64,000 nt of DNA from Methylobacterium symbioticum (lineage in GTDB: Bacteria; Pseudomonadota; Alphaproteobacteria; Rhizobiales; Beijerinckiaceae), in contig NZ_CABFPH010000002.1 in NCBI RefSeq assembly GCF_902141845.1, positions 1-64,000 on the forward strand, written 5' to 3'. Below are positions 1-9,389 of the stretch, one piece after another; positions within the stretch are counted from its first letter, which is position 1, and every line of letters starts with the position of its first letter. Made by a program: the position numbers and the translations under genes. The notes beneath the pieces were generated by a model. That model was given only the letters and a program-made list of their open reading frames with translations. It was not told the DNA's origin and ran no database searches.

Positions 1-161
1 GGCGCGGCGGGCGGCGGCGGCACCTCCTCGATCGCGGGCCGCGGGCCGGCCTCGCCGGCGATCTCGCCGCTCGGCGCAGCCACGGAGGCCGCGCTCTCGA
101 AGACGGGCTGCGCCTCGGCGGCCGGCGCGTCGTCGCGGTGCTCAGTCGGGTGATCGGACAC
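1..161 (-). CDS. ftsI: FtsI / penicillin-binding protein 3, N-terminal part only
   Basis: Only the first 53 codons are in the window. A GTG start at 161 lies 5 nt after the ftsL stop, and the frame stays open to the window edge. The visible peptide starts VSDHPTEHRDD and is rich in Ala, Pro and Glu, as expected for the cytoplasmic tail before the single membrane anchor of a septal transpeptidase. No catalytic motif is visible. The identity rests on the conserved order rsmH-ftsL-ftsI, so it is inference from position. FtsI would cross-link septal peptidoglycan in the divisome. Confidence 0.7.
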   Translation of the reverse strand, partial: MSDHPTEHRDDAPAAEAQPVFESAASVAAPSGEIAGEAGPRPAIEEVPPPPAA

Positions 162-166
162 GGATG

Positions 167-577
167 CTACCTCGCGGCCGCGGTGGGCGTGCGGGTGTTG
201 ACGGTGCGGGTCAGGGAGCCGGTGGTCCGCGGCTCGGGCGGACCCTTCTCCTTCGGCGTCGCGGTGGCGGCGAGCAGACGTCCGATCTCATCGCCGCGTT
301 CGGGGCGGTTCGGCAGGTCCGCGAAGCGTCCGAGATGCGTGATGCCGATCGGCTCCAGCGCGAGATGCTTCTCCACCGCGGCCTGGAGACGGTCCGGCCG
401 CGTCAGGAGCTGCCACTCGGCGCGCAGCACCGCGATGGCCTGCCGCTCCTTGTGCAGGGCCGATTTCAGCTTCGAGACCTGACCGCCCTGATAGAGCGTG
501 TCGTACTTGGTCGAATAGGCGTAGATCGCCGAGGCGATCAGGCCGCAGACCGCGAGCAGGTTGAGCAGGCGGATCAC
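167..577 (-). CDS. ftsL: Cell division protein FtsL
   Basis: The 136-residue protein has a short cytoplasmic start, one membrane helix at about residues 3-20 and a periplasmic coiled-coil-like stretch (about 30-70), then a Pro/Thr-rich tail. This is the bitopic architecture of FtsL, which joins FtsB and FtsQ and helps activate FtsWI at the septum. The ATG overlaps the rsmH stop by 4 nt (ATGA), so translation is probably coupled, and ftsI follows after 5 nt. FtsL sequences diverge strongly; the call depends on architecture plus dcw position. The length is slightly above the usual 100-130 residues because of the tail. Confidence 0.85.
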   Translation of the reverse strand: MIRLLNLLAVCGLIASAIYAYSTKYDTLYQGGQVSKLKSALHKERQAIAVLRAEWQLLTRPDRLQAAVEKHLALEPIGITHLGRFADLPNRPERGDEIGRLLAATATPKEKGPPEPRTTGSLTRTVNTRTPTAAAR

Positions 578-1602
578 CGGCGCCCTCCCCCACGTGCGTC
601 AGGCAGGCTCGCCAGCGCCTCGACCGCCGCCAGCGGCGCCGGCGCGGGGGCCTCCGTGCGCTCCGCGACCCGGAGCTTGGCCGAGCGCGCACGGGGATTG
701 CGCCGCTGCTCGTCCTCGCCCGGCAGGACCGGCCCCTTGGTCACGGGCGCGAAGCTGCGCGCGGGTGCCGCGCCCGGCAGGCCGCCGGGCAGGTGGCGCG
801 AGCCCTGGGCCGAGCGACCGCTGCGCCCGGCGAAGAACTGCTTGACGATCCGGTCTTCCAGCGAGTGGAACGTGACCACGGCGAGACGGCCGCCGGGGCG
901 CAAAATCCGCTCGGCGGCGTGCAGCGCGCGGACGAGCTCGCCGAGCTCGTCGTTCACGGCGATGCGCAGGGCCTGGAAGGTCCGCGTCGCCGGGTGAATG
1001 CCGGGCTCGGACCGCACCACGCCCGCGACAAGGTCGGCGAGCTGGGCGGTGGTCTCGATCCGCCCGCGGCGGCGCGCCTCGATGATGGTGCGTGCGACGG
1101 CGCGGGAACGGCGCTCCTCGCCGTAATGGTAGACGATGTCGGCGAGGTGGGATTCCTCAGCCTCGTTGACGAGATCGGCCGCGCTCGGGCCGGTGGCGGC
1201 CATGCGCATGTCGAGGGGGCCGTCGTTGCGGAAGGAGAAGCCGCGCTCGGGCCGGTCGAGCTGCATCGAGGAGACGCCGATATCGAGCACGATGCGGTCG
1301 GCGCCCGCCTCGCCGATCGCGGCGAGCAGCACGTCGAGGCTTCCGAAACAGCCCTCGATGATGCGCAGGCGCCCCGCCGATTCCGCCACGAGCGCAGCGC
1401 CCGCGGCAATGGCGGTCGGATCGCGGTCGATCGCCACGACCTGGATGTCGGGCTGGGCGGCGAGCAGGGCACGGGTATAGCCGCCGGCCCCGAACGTGCC
1501 GTCGACCGCGAGCCCGGTCTCCGGCAGCGCGAGGCTCTCGATCACCTCGTCCAGAAGAACGGGAATGTGGGGCTGAGGTGCGGAACCCGCGCTGGCGCGC
1601 AT
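574..1602 (-). CDS. rsmH: 16S rRNA (cytosine(1402)-N(4))-methyltransferase RsmH
   Basis: RsmH (MraW) methylates N4 of C1402 in 16S rRNA using SAM and fine-tunes the P site. The protein of 342 residues opens with the family signature [13 protein letters not shown], followed by the SAM-binding [11 protein letters not shown] and an acidic strand [21 protein letters not shown] and [16 protein letters not shown] near the C-terminus are also typical. I chose the ATG at 1602 because a GGGGAGG ribosome site lies about 8 nt upstream and homology begins there; longer in-frame starts add an unconserved basic leader. It is the first gene of the visible dcw segment and overlaps ftsL by 4 nt. No mraZ is found upstream. 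Confidence 0.96.
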   Translation of the reverse strand: MRASAGSAPQPHIPVLLDEVIESLALPETGLAVDGTFGAGGYTRALLAAQPDIQVVAIDRDPTAIAAGAALVAESAGRLRIIEGCFGSLDVLLAAIGEAGADRIVLDIGVSSMQLDRPERGFSFRNDGPLDMRMAATGPSAADLVNEAEESHLADIVYHYGEERRSRAVARTIIEARRRGRIETTAQLADLVAGVVRSEPGIHPATRTFQALRIAVNDELGELVRALHAAERILRPGGRLAVVTFHSLEDRIVKQFFAGRSGRSAQGSRHLPGGLPGAAPARSFAPVTKGPVLPGEDEQRRNPRARSAKLRVAERTEAPAPAPLAAVEALASLPDARGGGRR

Positions 1603-2068
1603 GCTCACGCCTCCCCGGAGCGGGGTCGCGCCCCGTCGCGCACGCGCTGCGGGATGGCCGGAACGGCGCCTGCGATGGGTCGGCTCATGAACACCTGTAT
1701 CCGGCCGCGGCGCGGCGCGCGGATTCCCTGAGGCGTCACCTGAGATGGGGGCAGCCATGGCCCGCATCCGGGCACGCCCTGCTCTGAGGAAGGGTGAGCC
1801 CGCCGATCCGATCGACGCCGTTGACGGTATGATGCCGGGTAACATGGGCCTCGGAGGATCGTCAACGCATCTAGACTGCCGGACGGCGTCGCACGATCAG
1901 ACCGGAGCAAGGTTAACCGAGCGTTATCCGGACACGCGATTTCCGGCCGTCGGGCCTAGGTCTCATCGGCACAGAAGCTTGGCAGGACACGCGATTTTCG
2001 ATCGCCGCGCGCGGCGGGCGCGAATGCTTGCAGGCGGCGGCGCGAAGACTTCTGCATCGCAGCCCTGG
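1603..2068. other. Intergenic region between rsmH and rnpB
   Basis: About 470 nt without a convincing gene. It should carry the promoter of the rsmH-ftsL-ftsI operon, read on the minus strand. Open frames on both strands here have atypical composition and no recognisable family. No MraZ-like protein is encoded, although mraZ often sits directly upstream of rsmH in bacteria. I could not place a promoter with confidence. Confidence 0.5.
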
Positions 2069-2470
<402 letters not shown>

Positions 2471-2643
2471 GGCTGCAGATGCGCCGCCGGCCGGGCACCC
2501 GTCAAGCGCGTCCGGGACATGCCTCGCCGATGGGCATGCCTGGATATGCGGCAGATGGTTGCCCCGGATTGCCGGTGGCCCACCTCCTCCGGAGGCGCGA
2601 GCGGCGGTCCACACCGACGGCTCGCGTTCCGGAGGAGGAAACC

Positions 2644-2802
2644 ATGACGGAAACGACCTGGAGCCTCGACACCGTGCAGACCCTGCGGACGATGGCGCGC
2701 GAGGGCATCACCCCCGAGGTGATGAGCCTGAAGCTCAAGCGGCCGGTGGAGGCCGTGCGGGCCAAGCTCGCCGAACTCGGCATCACGCCCGCGACGACCT
2801 GA
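2644..2802 (+). CDS. Tiny HTH-like protein resembling the GcrA N-terminus
   Basis: A 52-residue protein beginning MTETTWSLDTVQTL, with a very strong ribosome site (GGAGGAGG) 5 nt upstream of the ATG. Spacing of aromatic and aliphatic residues, from the Trp near residue 6 through VMSLKLKR and EAVRAKLAELGI, follows the Myb/GcrA-type DNA-binding helix-turn-helix. GcrA is a cell-cycle transcription factor of alphaproteobacteria of about 170 residues; here only the HTH part exists. The gene runs convergently towards gloA with a 20-nt gap. That it is a real gene is well supported; a DNA-binding role is inference. Confidence 0.75.
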   Translation: MTETTWSLDTVQTLRTMAREGITPEVMSLKLKRPVEAVRAKLAELGITPATT

Positions 2803-2822
2803 GCCCGTGCGGCATCGGCCGG

Positions 2823-3263
2823 CTACCACGTGCCGGTATTCTCCATCGAGGCCCAGGGCTCCTGCGGCGGCTTCGCGCCGCCCTTCTGCAGGATCTCGAT
2901 GGAGATCCCGTCCGGCGACTTGACGAAGGCCATGTGGCCGTCGCGCGGCGGCCGGTTGATGGTGACGCCGGCATCCTTGAGCTTCTGGCAGAAGGCGTAG
3001 ATGTCATCGACCTGATAGGCGAGATGCCCGAAATTGCGCCCGCCCGTATAGGTCTCAGGGTCCCAGTTGTAGGTGAGTTCGACCAGCGGCGACTTCGTCG
3101 TCTCGGCGCGGGCGGCGTCTCCCGGGGCTGCGAGGAAGACCAGGGTGAAGCGGCCCTTCTCGTTCTCGACGCGTCGCACCTCCTTCAGGCCGAACGTGTC
3201 GACGTAGAAGGCCAGCGCCCGATCGAGGTCGGCCACGCGAACCATGGTGTGCAGGAATTCCAT
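2823..3263 (-). CDS. gloA: Lactoylglutathione lyase (glyoxalase I)
   Basis: Isomerises the hemithioacetal of methylglyoxal and glutathione to S-lactoylglutathione, detoxifying methylglyoxal in the cytoplasm. The 146-residue protein has the vicinal-oxygen-chelate fold pattern with all four metal ligands visible: His5 (FLHTMVRV), Glu62 (PLVELTYN), His80 (FGHLAYQV) and Glu123 (SIEIL). The conserved NWDPE.YTGGRNFGHLAY stretch is present. The ATG at 3263 was chosen because His5 must be near the start and AAGGAT lies upstream. It appears monocistronic. Confidence 0.96.
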   Translation of the reverse strand: MEFLHTMVRVADLDRALAFYVDTFGLKEVRRVENEKGRFTLVFLAAPGDAARAETTKSPLVELTYNWDPETYTGGRNFGHLAYQVDDIYAFCQKLKDAGVTINRPPRDGHMAFVKSPDGISIEILQKGGAKPPQEPWASMENTGTW

Positions 3264-3368
3264 AGTCGAGGCATCCTTTTCTGGAAGAAAGAATTCCGAT
3301 CCCCGCGCAAGGGGCCGGACAAGCTTCAACGCCGCATGCCGATCGGTCGATCCTGCTCGGACAGACCG

Positions 3369-3656
3369 TCAGAGTGTCCGAGCCACGGGTTTGCCGGACA
3401 GACCTTGCGGCCCGCCGACGAGGAGCACGCCGCTGGCCACGAGGACGGCCGTGAGCACCGCGAACATGCCGTGGGGACCGTAGGACGCCAGGGCGCGCAG
3501 GAGAAGGCACGGTGCCGCTGCGGAGGCGATCCGGCCGGCCGCCCAGGCCGAGGTCAGGACCGATGCTCGCAGCCGCGTGGGCAGCAGTACCGTCGCGTAG
3601 ATCGATAGGATCGCACCGTAGCGTGGCAGCGCAAGCACGGGAGTCAAGCCGGGAGG
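3369..3656 (-). pseudogene. C-terminal remnant of an MFS transporter
   Basis: The reading frame encodes about 95 residues that look like the last third of a major facilitator (sugar/metabolite transporter type): Y.T.LLPTRLRASVLTSAWAAGRIASA followed by two hydrophobic helices and a short polar tail. In intact transporters the same pattern (P-T-R-x-R-A, then AAGRIGS) comes after about 300 residues that are missing here. Upstream sequence is AT-richer and shows no transporter helices. I read it as decayed debris; it could be a small membrane protein if a local start is used. Confidence 0.55.
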
Positions 3657-3976
3657 ATAATTCTTTTGCAGCTGGATCGGATCTGGTCGGCAGATATAAA
3701 ATTCATGCCATCGAGCCTTTTTGTATTGGATGGATTCTTCTCTGGTTCGATCGCCCTCGATGCGGGATGAGATCACCCGAAACCTTGCGACTCTCGGTCG
3801 CGATGCCCCGCTAGGCGAGGCGTGGGCCGTTCGGCCATTCTCATGGTGACGACCGTGCGATCAGGATAGGCCGCGTGACGCGGCCGCTTCCGTGTCCTGC
3901 CAACACCGCACATCGCACCGGATAGAGGCGCGGAAATGATAGGATGTAAGATCGAGTGCCGCGGGGAAATCTGTTT

Positions 3977-4933
3977 GTGTCAAAACTAGCAGTTGTGCCT
4001 AGCGTGATCGAGACGACGAGCCATGTCGAGCCGACCTGCGCCTTCGAGTTCTGGCGCAGCACGGCGCTCGCCCGGTTCGGCGATGTCGATCCCCAGCACC
4101 CGCGCGCTCCGTTCTCAGCCAAGCGCCTGACGGTCGCACAGCCGGACTGGATCCTGACTCACACGGTGAGCAGTCCGGTCGGGCTGAATTTCAGAACCCG
4201 GCACATCGATCGCAACGCGCGGGACATGGTGGTGATCGGCGTCGGCATCGACGGGATCGGATACCAGCAGCAAGGCGAGCGCGGCACGCAACTCGGAGGC
4301 GGCGACGTGAGCATCCTCTCCCGCGGTCTTCCGTTCGTAGCCGGCACACGCAGCGCCTACGAGGAGATCCGCCTCGCCGTGCCGCGGGAGACCATCGAGA
4401 CCCGGATCGGCCGCGTCGAAGCCTTCGCGGGCGGCTGCGTCGGTGAGCCGTCGACGAGCGCGGAGTTCAGGGCCTTCATGCGCAAGCTTGCCGCATCGGT
4501 CGCCTGGATGACGGAGAGCGAGGCCCAGGTCGCGATCGACGGCGCACTGCACCTGCTCGGTTGTCTCGTCCGCGACACGGACGAGCCATCCGGAACGGAG
4601 GTCTCGCAGGCGATGGCGGTCTCGCTCGCCCGCGCGCACATCGTGCGCCGGATGCACGATCCGAATCTCGATCCGCGCGCGATCCATGTCGCGCTGGGCA
4701 TCTCGCGGGCACAGCTCTACCGGGCCTTCGCCGAGACCGGTGGCGTCGCGGCGGCAATCCGTGACGTGCGTCTCGACCTTGCATATCGGCGCCTGACATC
4801 GCCGCGCGATGACAAGCTGAAGGTCGCGACGATCGCCTATGGCTGCGGGTTCACCGACATTCCGACATTCAACCGCGCGTTCCGCCGCCGCTTCCACCTC
4901 TCGCCGCGCGACGTGCGAGCGAGCCGCGCCTGA
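3977..4933 (+). CDS. AraC-family transcriptional regulator
   Basis: The protein of about 318 residues has an N-terminal sensing region of the AraC-binding-like type (F.FWRSTALARFGDVD, later SRGLPFVA) and a C-terminal pair of helix-turn-helix motifs (LDPRAIHVALGISRAQLYRAF, then VATIAYGCGFTDIPTFNRAFRRRF). It should bind DNA as an activator responding to a small molecule. I prefer the GTG at 3977, 9 nt after GGGGA; a GTG at 3956 in the same frame is possible. It precedes the molybdenum hydroxylase genes on the same strand across a long AT-rich gap and may control them; that link is inference. Confidence 0.9.
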   Translation: MSKLAVVPSVIETTSHVEPTCAFEFWRSTALARFGDVDPQHPRAPFSAKRLTVAQPDWILTHTVSSPVGLNFRTRHIDRNARDMVVIGVGIDGIGYQQQGERGTQLGGGDVSILSRGLPFVAGTRSAYEEIRLAVPRETIETRIGRVEAFAGGCVGEPSTSAEFRAFMRKLAASVAWMTESEAQVAIDGALHLLGCLVRDTDEPSGTEVSQAMAVSLARAHIVRRMHDPNLDPRAIHVALGISRAQLYRAFAETGGVAAAIRDVRLDLAYRRLTSPRDDKLKVATIAYGCGFTDIPTFNRAFRRRFHLSPRDVRASRA

Positions 4934-5391
4934 TCGACCACTTTGCAGGTCGGGTATCGGGGGCCGCGGCCGTGGAGCACGGACAAATTCATTGTCGATC
5001 CGTCTCCGAGGCCGTGCGAGGCCGAACTACGAAATGCCGAACACGGCAATGGAACGATTCTAAATCAATCTTCTCAGAAGAAATATAAACAATAAATCTT
5101 CGCTATATTTCGATTTGGCAAATAAGCAGACACTATACATTTATGTCGTTCTCGCGACGCTATAAGCTGTTGATTTCTGCATGCCAAGTGTGGTTACAAG
5201 CCATTCCGGGGCGTGATTGATATCGTGCTCTCGTGCAGGTTGGACGATGTGAGCCAGGGCCGGCGATTTTCAGTAATATTTCCGTATAAAACAGCACAAT
5301 GAGCTCATATTTTTGAGACATGAGATCTTTTTAGAAAACATTTGAGATTTAAACCGACCGCCCCGTTTCCGTGTGTTGGAGAGCCTGCAGA
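4934..5391 (+). other. AT-rich intergenic region before the molybdenum hydroxylase operon
   Basis: About 460 nt without a gene. The part from roughly 5040 to 5350 is strikingly AT-rich for this chromosome, with several A/T runs, unlike the flanking GC-rich genes. It presumably carries the promoter and regulator sites of the downstream operon. No clear inverted repeat or transposon end was found. The composition is a possible trace of horizontal acquisition. Confidence 0.6.
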
Positions 5392-8169
5392 ATGCGAGCG
5401 TCACGGCGCGATTTCGTCAAGCTCGGTATGGCCGGCGGCATCGCGGTCACGCTGTCTCGTCTCGGCCCCGCCCAGGCAGCCTCCGGGCCGCAGCCCTTCC
5501 TCGGTCATGAGACGCTGCCTCAGACGGGTCTCGGCGGCCCGATTTCCGGGCGGATCGACGGCGTCGCGAAGGTGACGGGCGCGAAGCTCTACGCCTCCGA
5601 TTTCCGGGCCTCGGACATGCCGGGCTGGCCGACCCGGACGAGCCACGCCCTGCTCGTGCGCGCCCATGACGCGAGCCATGTCTACGAGGGGCTCGACCTG
5701 GCCCGCCTCGACCCGGCCGCCGTGCCGGACGTGGTGGTGACGGCGGCCGATCTCGCGCGCCTCGGCGTGACGGTGCCGGCCTTCTACGCCGGCGACCTGC
5801 TCTGCCCGGTCGGCGAGACGCCGCTCTATCTCGGCCAGCCGGTCGCGCTCCTGCTGTTCGCGCAGTTCGACGCCTACGATCGGGCGCGGCTCGCCTTCCG
5901 CGAGGGGGGCATGCTGCGATTCGGCCGGGAGACCGGACCGCTGAAGCGGCCGAACTACGCCGCCTATCGCTTCACCCGCGTCGCCGGCGCGACGCCCGAG
6001 GCGCCCGACCTCTACGCGCCGATCCGGGAGGGCTGGATCAGCCCGGGCTTCACCGAGAGCTCCGGTCGGCCGATCTGGGCGCCGCTGCCGGTGGCCGAAG
6101 GCGGCGCCTACGCGGAGGGCGCCCGGCACGGCGAGGCGATCCGCGCGGAGCTGAAGGCGGCCGATCCGGCCGTGCTGACGCTGGAGCGCGCCTTCACCAC
6201 CCAGTCGGTCGACCCGATGTTCCTGGAGCCCGAAGCCGGGCTCGCTTGGTACGAGCCGTCGTCCAAGGTGCTCGACATCGTGCTCGGCGTGCAATCGCCT
6301 TTCGAGGCGGCGGAATCGGTGGCGACGCTGCTCGGCAGCGCGCAGGCGGACCGCCGGCCTGCGCGGATCGACGCCAAGTTCGCCTATGTGGGCGGCGGCT
6401 TCGGCGGGCGCGACCACACGCCCTTCCCCCTCTACGTGGCGCTGGCGGCGCTCTTCCTGCCTAGCCGGCCGGTGCGCCTCGCCCATGACCGGTTCCAGCA
6501 GTTCCAGGGCGGCGTGAAGCGCCACGCCTTCGCCATGCGCTCGCAGATCGGGGTCGACCGGGCGAGCGGATTGATCCGCGCCTTCGCGGCCGACCACGTG
6601 CTCGACGGCGGCGGCCTCGCCAATTACTCGGCCAGCGTCGCGACGGTCGGGGCCACTGGCGCGATCGGCCTATACGACGTGCCGAAGGTCGACGTGACCA
6701 CGGTGGCTGAGCACAGCCGCGGCGTCACCGCCGGGTCCATGCGCGGCTACGGCACGCTTCAGACCATGACGGCGCTGGAGACGCTGATCGACGAGGTCGC
6801 GGTCGCCTTGCCCCTCGACCCGATCGAGCTGCGCCGGCGCAACGCCCTGCCGCCCGGCGGCCGCACCATGACCGGCAACCCCTTCTCGGTCTCGGTCCGC
6901 GCCCCGGAGATCCTCGACAAGCTCGAGGCCCATTCGATCTGGCGGGACCGCGCGCTTCACCAGAGGCAGGCGCGGCCGGGCGTGCTCGTCGGCACCGGCG
7001 TCGCCTGCGCGGCCAAGGATTACGGGACCGGGGCGGATTGCTCCCTCGGCGCGGTCAGCATCGACCCCGAGGGGCGCATCGCGATCCACAGCGACGCCGT
7101 GGAGATGGGCAACGGCATCGGCACGGCACTGGCCAACCGCGTCGCCGCCCATCTCGGCCGCCGCGCCGACGCGGTGACCGTGGCACAGGTCGACGCCTTC
7201 GACGCCCTGGGCCTGCGCAGCTCGGGCGATCCCTATGCGATCAGCCAGGCCGAGCAGGACGCGGCGGCGCGCGACCCGCGCTGGGTGCCGGCGATCTCCT
7301 CGCCGACCAGCGCCTCCATTGGCGCGCAGGTGGGCACGCACGCGGCCGCAGAGGCCGCCCGCGTCGTCTTCCGGTTCGGCCTGTGGCCGGCGGCCCTGGC
7401 GCTCTGGGCGATCGATTCCGGCGATCCGCGTGCGCGCCAGTGGCGGGACGCCTACTGGCAAGGCGACAGGCTGATCCTCTCCGGCCTTCCGCCGCTGCCG
7501 CTCAAGGCCATCGCCGCCGAGGCCCACCAGCAGGGTGGCGTGACCGGGGCGATGACGCACGCCTTCTCCCGCTGGGCCTGGGCGGAGGCGACCTTCGGGC
7601 TTCCCGGCGAGGACTGGACCGCCGACATCGACGCCCTGGCGGTCCGGCGCGGCGCGGGCGGCTTCATACGGATCGACCGCCGGGCGGTCGCCTTCCCGCC
7701 GACGGAGTACAACCGCATCGGCACGGCCTTCACATCCATGTGCGGCACGGTGGTGAGGGTGGAGATCGATCGCGCCAGCGGCGCGCTCACCATCGCCAAG
7801 GCCTACAGCGTGCTCGAATGCGGCGCGGTGCTGGTGCCCCAGGTCGTGCTCGGCCAGGCGCAGGGCGGGTTCGCCATGGGGGTCGGCTACGCCCTGCTGG
7901 AGACCCTGCCGCCCTTCGAGGACGGGCCCGGCAACGGCCAGTGGAATCTCGGCCGCTACCTGGTGGCGCGCGGCTCCGACCTGCCCCTGCACGACCTCGA
8001 GATCGAGGTCCTGCCGCCGCTCTCGCCGCGCGAGCCGCCCAAGGGCATGGCGGAGGTGGTGATGATTCCGGTGGTGCCGGCGCTGCTCAACGCCATCCAT
8101 GCGGCGACCGGCCACCGCTTCCAGTCGCTGCCGGTGACCCAGGCGATGATCAAGGGAGTTCTGGGGTGA
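5392..8169 (+). CDS. Tat-exported molybdenum hydroxylase, molybdopterin-binding subunit
   Basis: Large catalytic subunit (925 residues) of the xanthine dehydrogenase/aldehyde oxidase family, closest in layout to isoquinoline 1-oxidoreductase-type enzymes that hydroxylate aldehydes or N-heterocycles with water as oxygen source. The N-terminus carries a twin-arginine signal (ASRRDFVKLGMAGGIAV), so the folded cofactor-loaded enzyme should act in the periplasm. Family motifs include VGGGFGGRDH and the C-terminal KGMAE, whose Glu888 matches the catalytic base. The ATG follows GGAGAG. The stop overlaps the next start (GTGA), so it is made with the 2Fe-2S subunit. No FAD subunit gene is present. Substrate cannot be told from sequence. 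Confidence 0.92.
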   Translation: MRASRRDFVKLGMAGGIAVTLSRLGPAQAASGPQPFLGHETLPQTGLGGPISGRIDGVAKVTGAKLYASDFRASDMPGWPTRTSHALLVRAHDASHVYEGLDLARLDPAAVPDVVVTAADLARLGVTVPAFYAGDLLCPVGETPLYLGQPVALLLFAQFDAYDRARLAFREGGMLRFGRETGPLKRPNYAAYRFTRVAGATPEAPDLYAPIREGWISPGFTESSGRPIWAPLPVAEGGAYAEGARHGEAIRAELKAADPAVLTLERAFTTQSVDPMFLEPEAGLAWYEPSSKVLDIVLGVQSPFEAAESVATLLGSAQADRRPARIDAKFAYVGGGFGGRDHTPFPLYVALAALFLPSRPVRLAHDRFQQFQGGVKRHAFAMRSQIGVDRASGLIRAFAADHVLDGGGLANYSASVATVGATGAIGLYDVPKVDVTTVAEHSRGVTAGSMRGYGTLQTMTALETLIDEVAVALPLDPIELRRRNALPPGGRTMTGNPFSVSVRAPEILDKLEAHSIWRDRALHQRQARPGVLVGTGVACAAKDYGTGADCSLGAVSIDPEGRIAIHSDAVEMGNGIGTALANRVAAHLGRRADAVTVAQVDAFDALGLRSSGDPYAISQAEQDAAARDPRWVPAISSPTSASIGAQVGTHAAAEAARVVFRFGLWPAALALWAIDSGDPRARQWRDAYWQGDRLILSGLPPLPLKAIAAEAHQQGGVTGAMTHAFSRWAWAEATFGLPGEDWTADIDALAVRRGAGGFIRIDRRAVAFPPTEYNRIGTAFTSMCGTVVRVEIDRASGALTIAKAYSVLECGAVLVPQVVLGQAQGGFAMGVGYALLETLPPFEDGPGNGQWNLGRYLVARGSDLPLHDLEIEVLPPLSPREPPKGMAEVVMIPVVPALLNAIHAATGHRFQSLPVTQAMIKGVLG

Positions 8170-8681
8170 CGACGATCTCGCTCACGATCAACGGGCGCCC
8201 GCAAGGCCCGGTCGCGATCCGCGACGACCTGACCATGAACGACTTCCTGCGTGAGGTGCTGGGCATGACCGGCACCAAATTCGGCTGCGGGGCGGCGCAG
8301 TGCCTGAGCTGTGCGGTCATCATCGACGAGGCCGACGGCACCAGCGCGACGATGCCGACCTGCATCGCGCCGGCCGTGTCGTTCGACGGGAAGGCGATCC
8401 GCACCGTCGAGGGCCATGCCCGGGACGGCCGCCTGACGCCCCTGCAGGCGCGCTTCATCGAGCATTTCGCGTTCCAGTGCGGCTACTGCACCCCGGGCTT
8501 CCTCAACGAAGGCCAGGTGCTGCTGGAGCGCCTGGAGAAGGCGCCAATCGCCCGCGCCGACCTGGAGCGGGTGGTGGCCGAGGCGCTGGACGGGCATCTC
8601 TGCCGCTGCTCGGGCTACGTGAAGTATCACGAGGCGGTGCGCGCGGTGATCCTCGCCGACCCCGCCCGCTACCTCGCCTGA
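8166..8681 (+). CDS. (2Fe-2S)-binding subunit of the molybdenum hydroxylase
   Basis: Electron-transfer subunit of 171 residues with two [2Fe-2S] domains. The plant-ferredoxin-like N-terminal domain has FGCGAAQCLSC plus a later Cys (MPTC); the helical C-terminal domain has CGYCTPG and CRCSG, the family cluster II motifs. The GTG start at 8166 overlaps the preceding stop by 4 nt, indicating translational coupling. It has no export signal and would have to be carried across the membrane by the Tat signal of the large subunit, as known for related periplasmic enzymes. Electrons should pass from molybdenum through both clusters to the cytochrome encoded next. Confidence 0.95.
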   Translation: MTTISLTINGRPQGPVAIRDDLTMNDFLREVLGMTGTKFGCGAAQCLSCAVIIDEADGTSATMPTCIAPAVSFDGKAIRTVEGHARDGRLTPLQARFIEHFAFQCGYCTPGFLNEGQVLLERLEKAPIARADLERVVAEALDGHLCRCSGYVKYHEAVRAVILADPARYLA

Positions 8682-8721
8682 GGGACGTGCCGATGCGCAT
8701 CGGTCTCCTCGCGCCGCAGCG

Positions 8722-9303
8722 TTGGGCCTCGCCGGCCTTCTCGCCGGCACCCTGGCGAGCCGGGGCGGCCGCGACGGGCCGTCCTCCGCCCTGGCCAGCC
8801 CCGAAAGCTTCGCCGGGATCGCCGATTCCCGGGCGCGCTCGGCGGCGACCTTCACCGAGCTCGGCCGGGTGCTGACCCATCCGCGCTGCACCAACTGTCA
8901 CCCGGCCGGGGACCGGCCGCGGCAGGGCGACGAGGCCCGGCCGCATCAGCCGCCGGTCTTCCGGGGCGCGGACGGCCACGGCCTCCCGGCCTTGCGCTGC
9001 GCCCGCTGTCACGGGCCGGCCAACTTCGACCCGGTCGGCCTGCCCGGCCATCCGGTCTGGCACCTCGCCCCGGCGGAGATGGCCTGGGAGGGCCGGAGCG
9101 TCGCGGCGATCTGCGCGCAAATCACGGACCCGGCCCGCAACGGCGGCCGCTCGCTGCAGGATCTCGTCGCGCATATCGGCGACGACAGCCTCGTCGTCTG
9201 GGCCTGGGCGCCGGGCCGCGGGCGCAGCCCGGCGCCCGGCACTCAGAAGCAGACCGAGGCGCTCGTCGAAGCCTGGATCGCCAGTGGCGCCGCCTGCCCC
9301 TGA
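8722..9303 (+). CDS. Di-heme cytochrome c, electron acceptor of the hydroxylase; start disrupted
   Basis: Two CxxCH heme motifs, CTNCH and CARCH, lie in a protein of about 193 residues with ESFAG and a C-terminal EAWIASGAACP typical of small c-type cytochromes paired with isoquinoline-oxidoreductase-like enzymes. The role would be to take electrons from the 2Fe-2S subunit in the periplasm. The start is a problem: the only in-frame start is TTG at 8722 with no ribosome site and no basic residues before the hydrophobic LAGLLAGTLA stretch. An ATG at 8693 has a good GAGGGA site but is in another frame. A one-base loss in the signal peptide, real or from sequencing, would explain both. Confidence 0.8.
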   Translation: MGLAGLLAGTLASRGGRDGPSSALASPESFAGIADSRARSAATFTELGRVLTHPRCTNCHPAGDRPRQGDEARPHQPPVFRGADGHGLPALRCARCHGPANFDPVGLPGHPVWHLAPAEMAWEGRSVAAICAQITDPARNGGRSLQDLVAHIGDDSLVVWAWAPGRGRSPAPGTQKQTEALVEAWIASGAACP

Positions 9304-9389
9304 CACGCCGTCCGAGAACCCTGGGAGCGGGCGCGGCAATGCCGCCGGGCCCGCGGATGAGACCTGCCTGTCGCGACCTGGAGCCTTCG

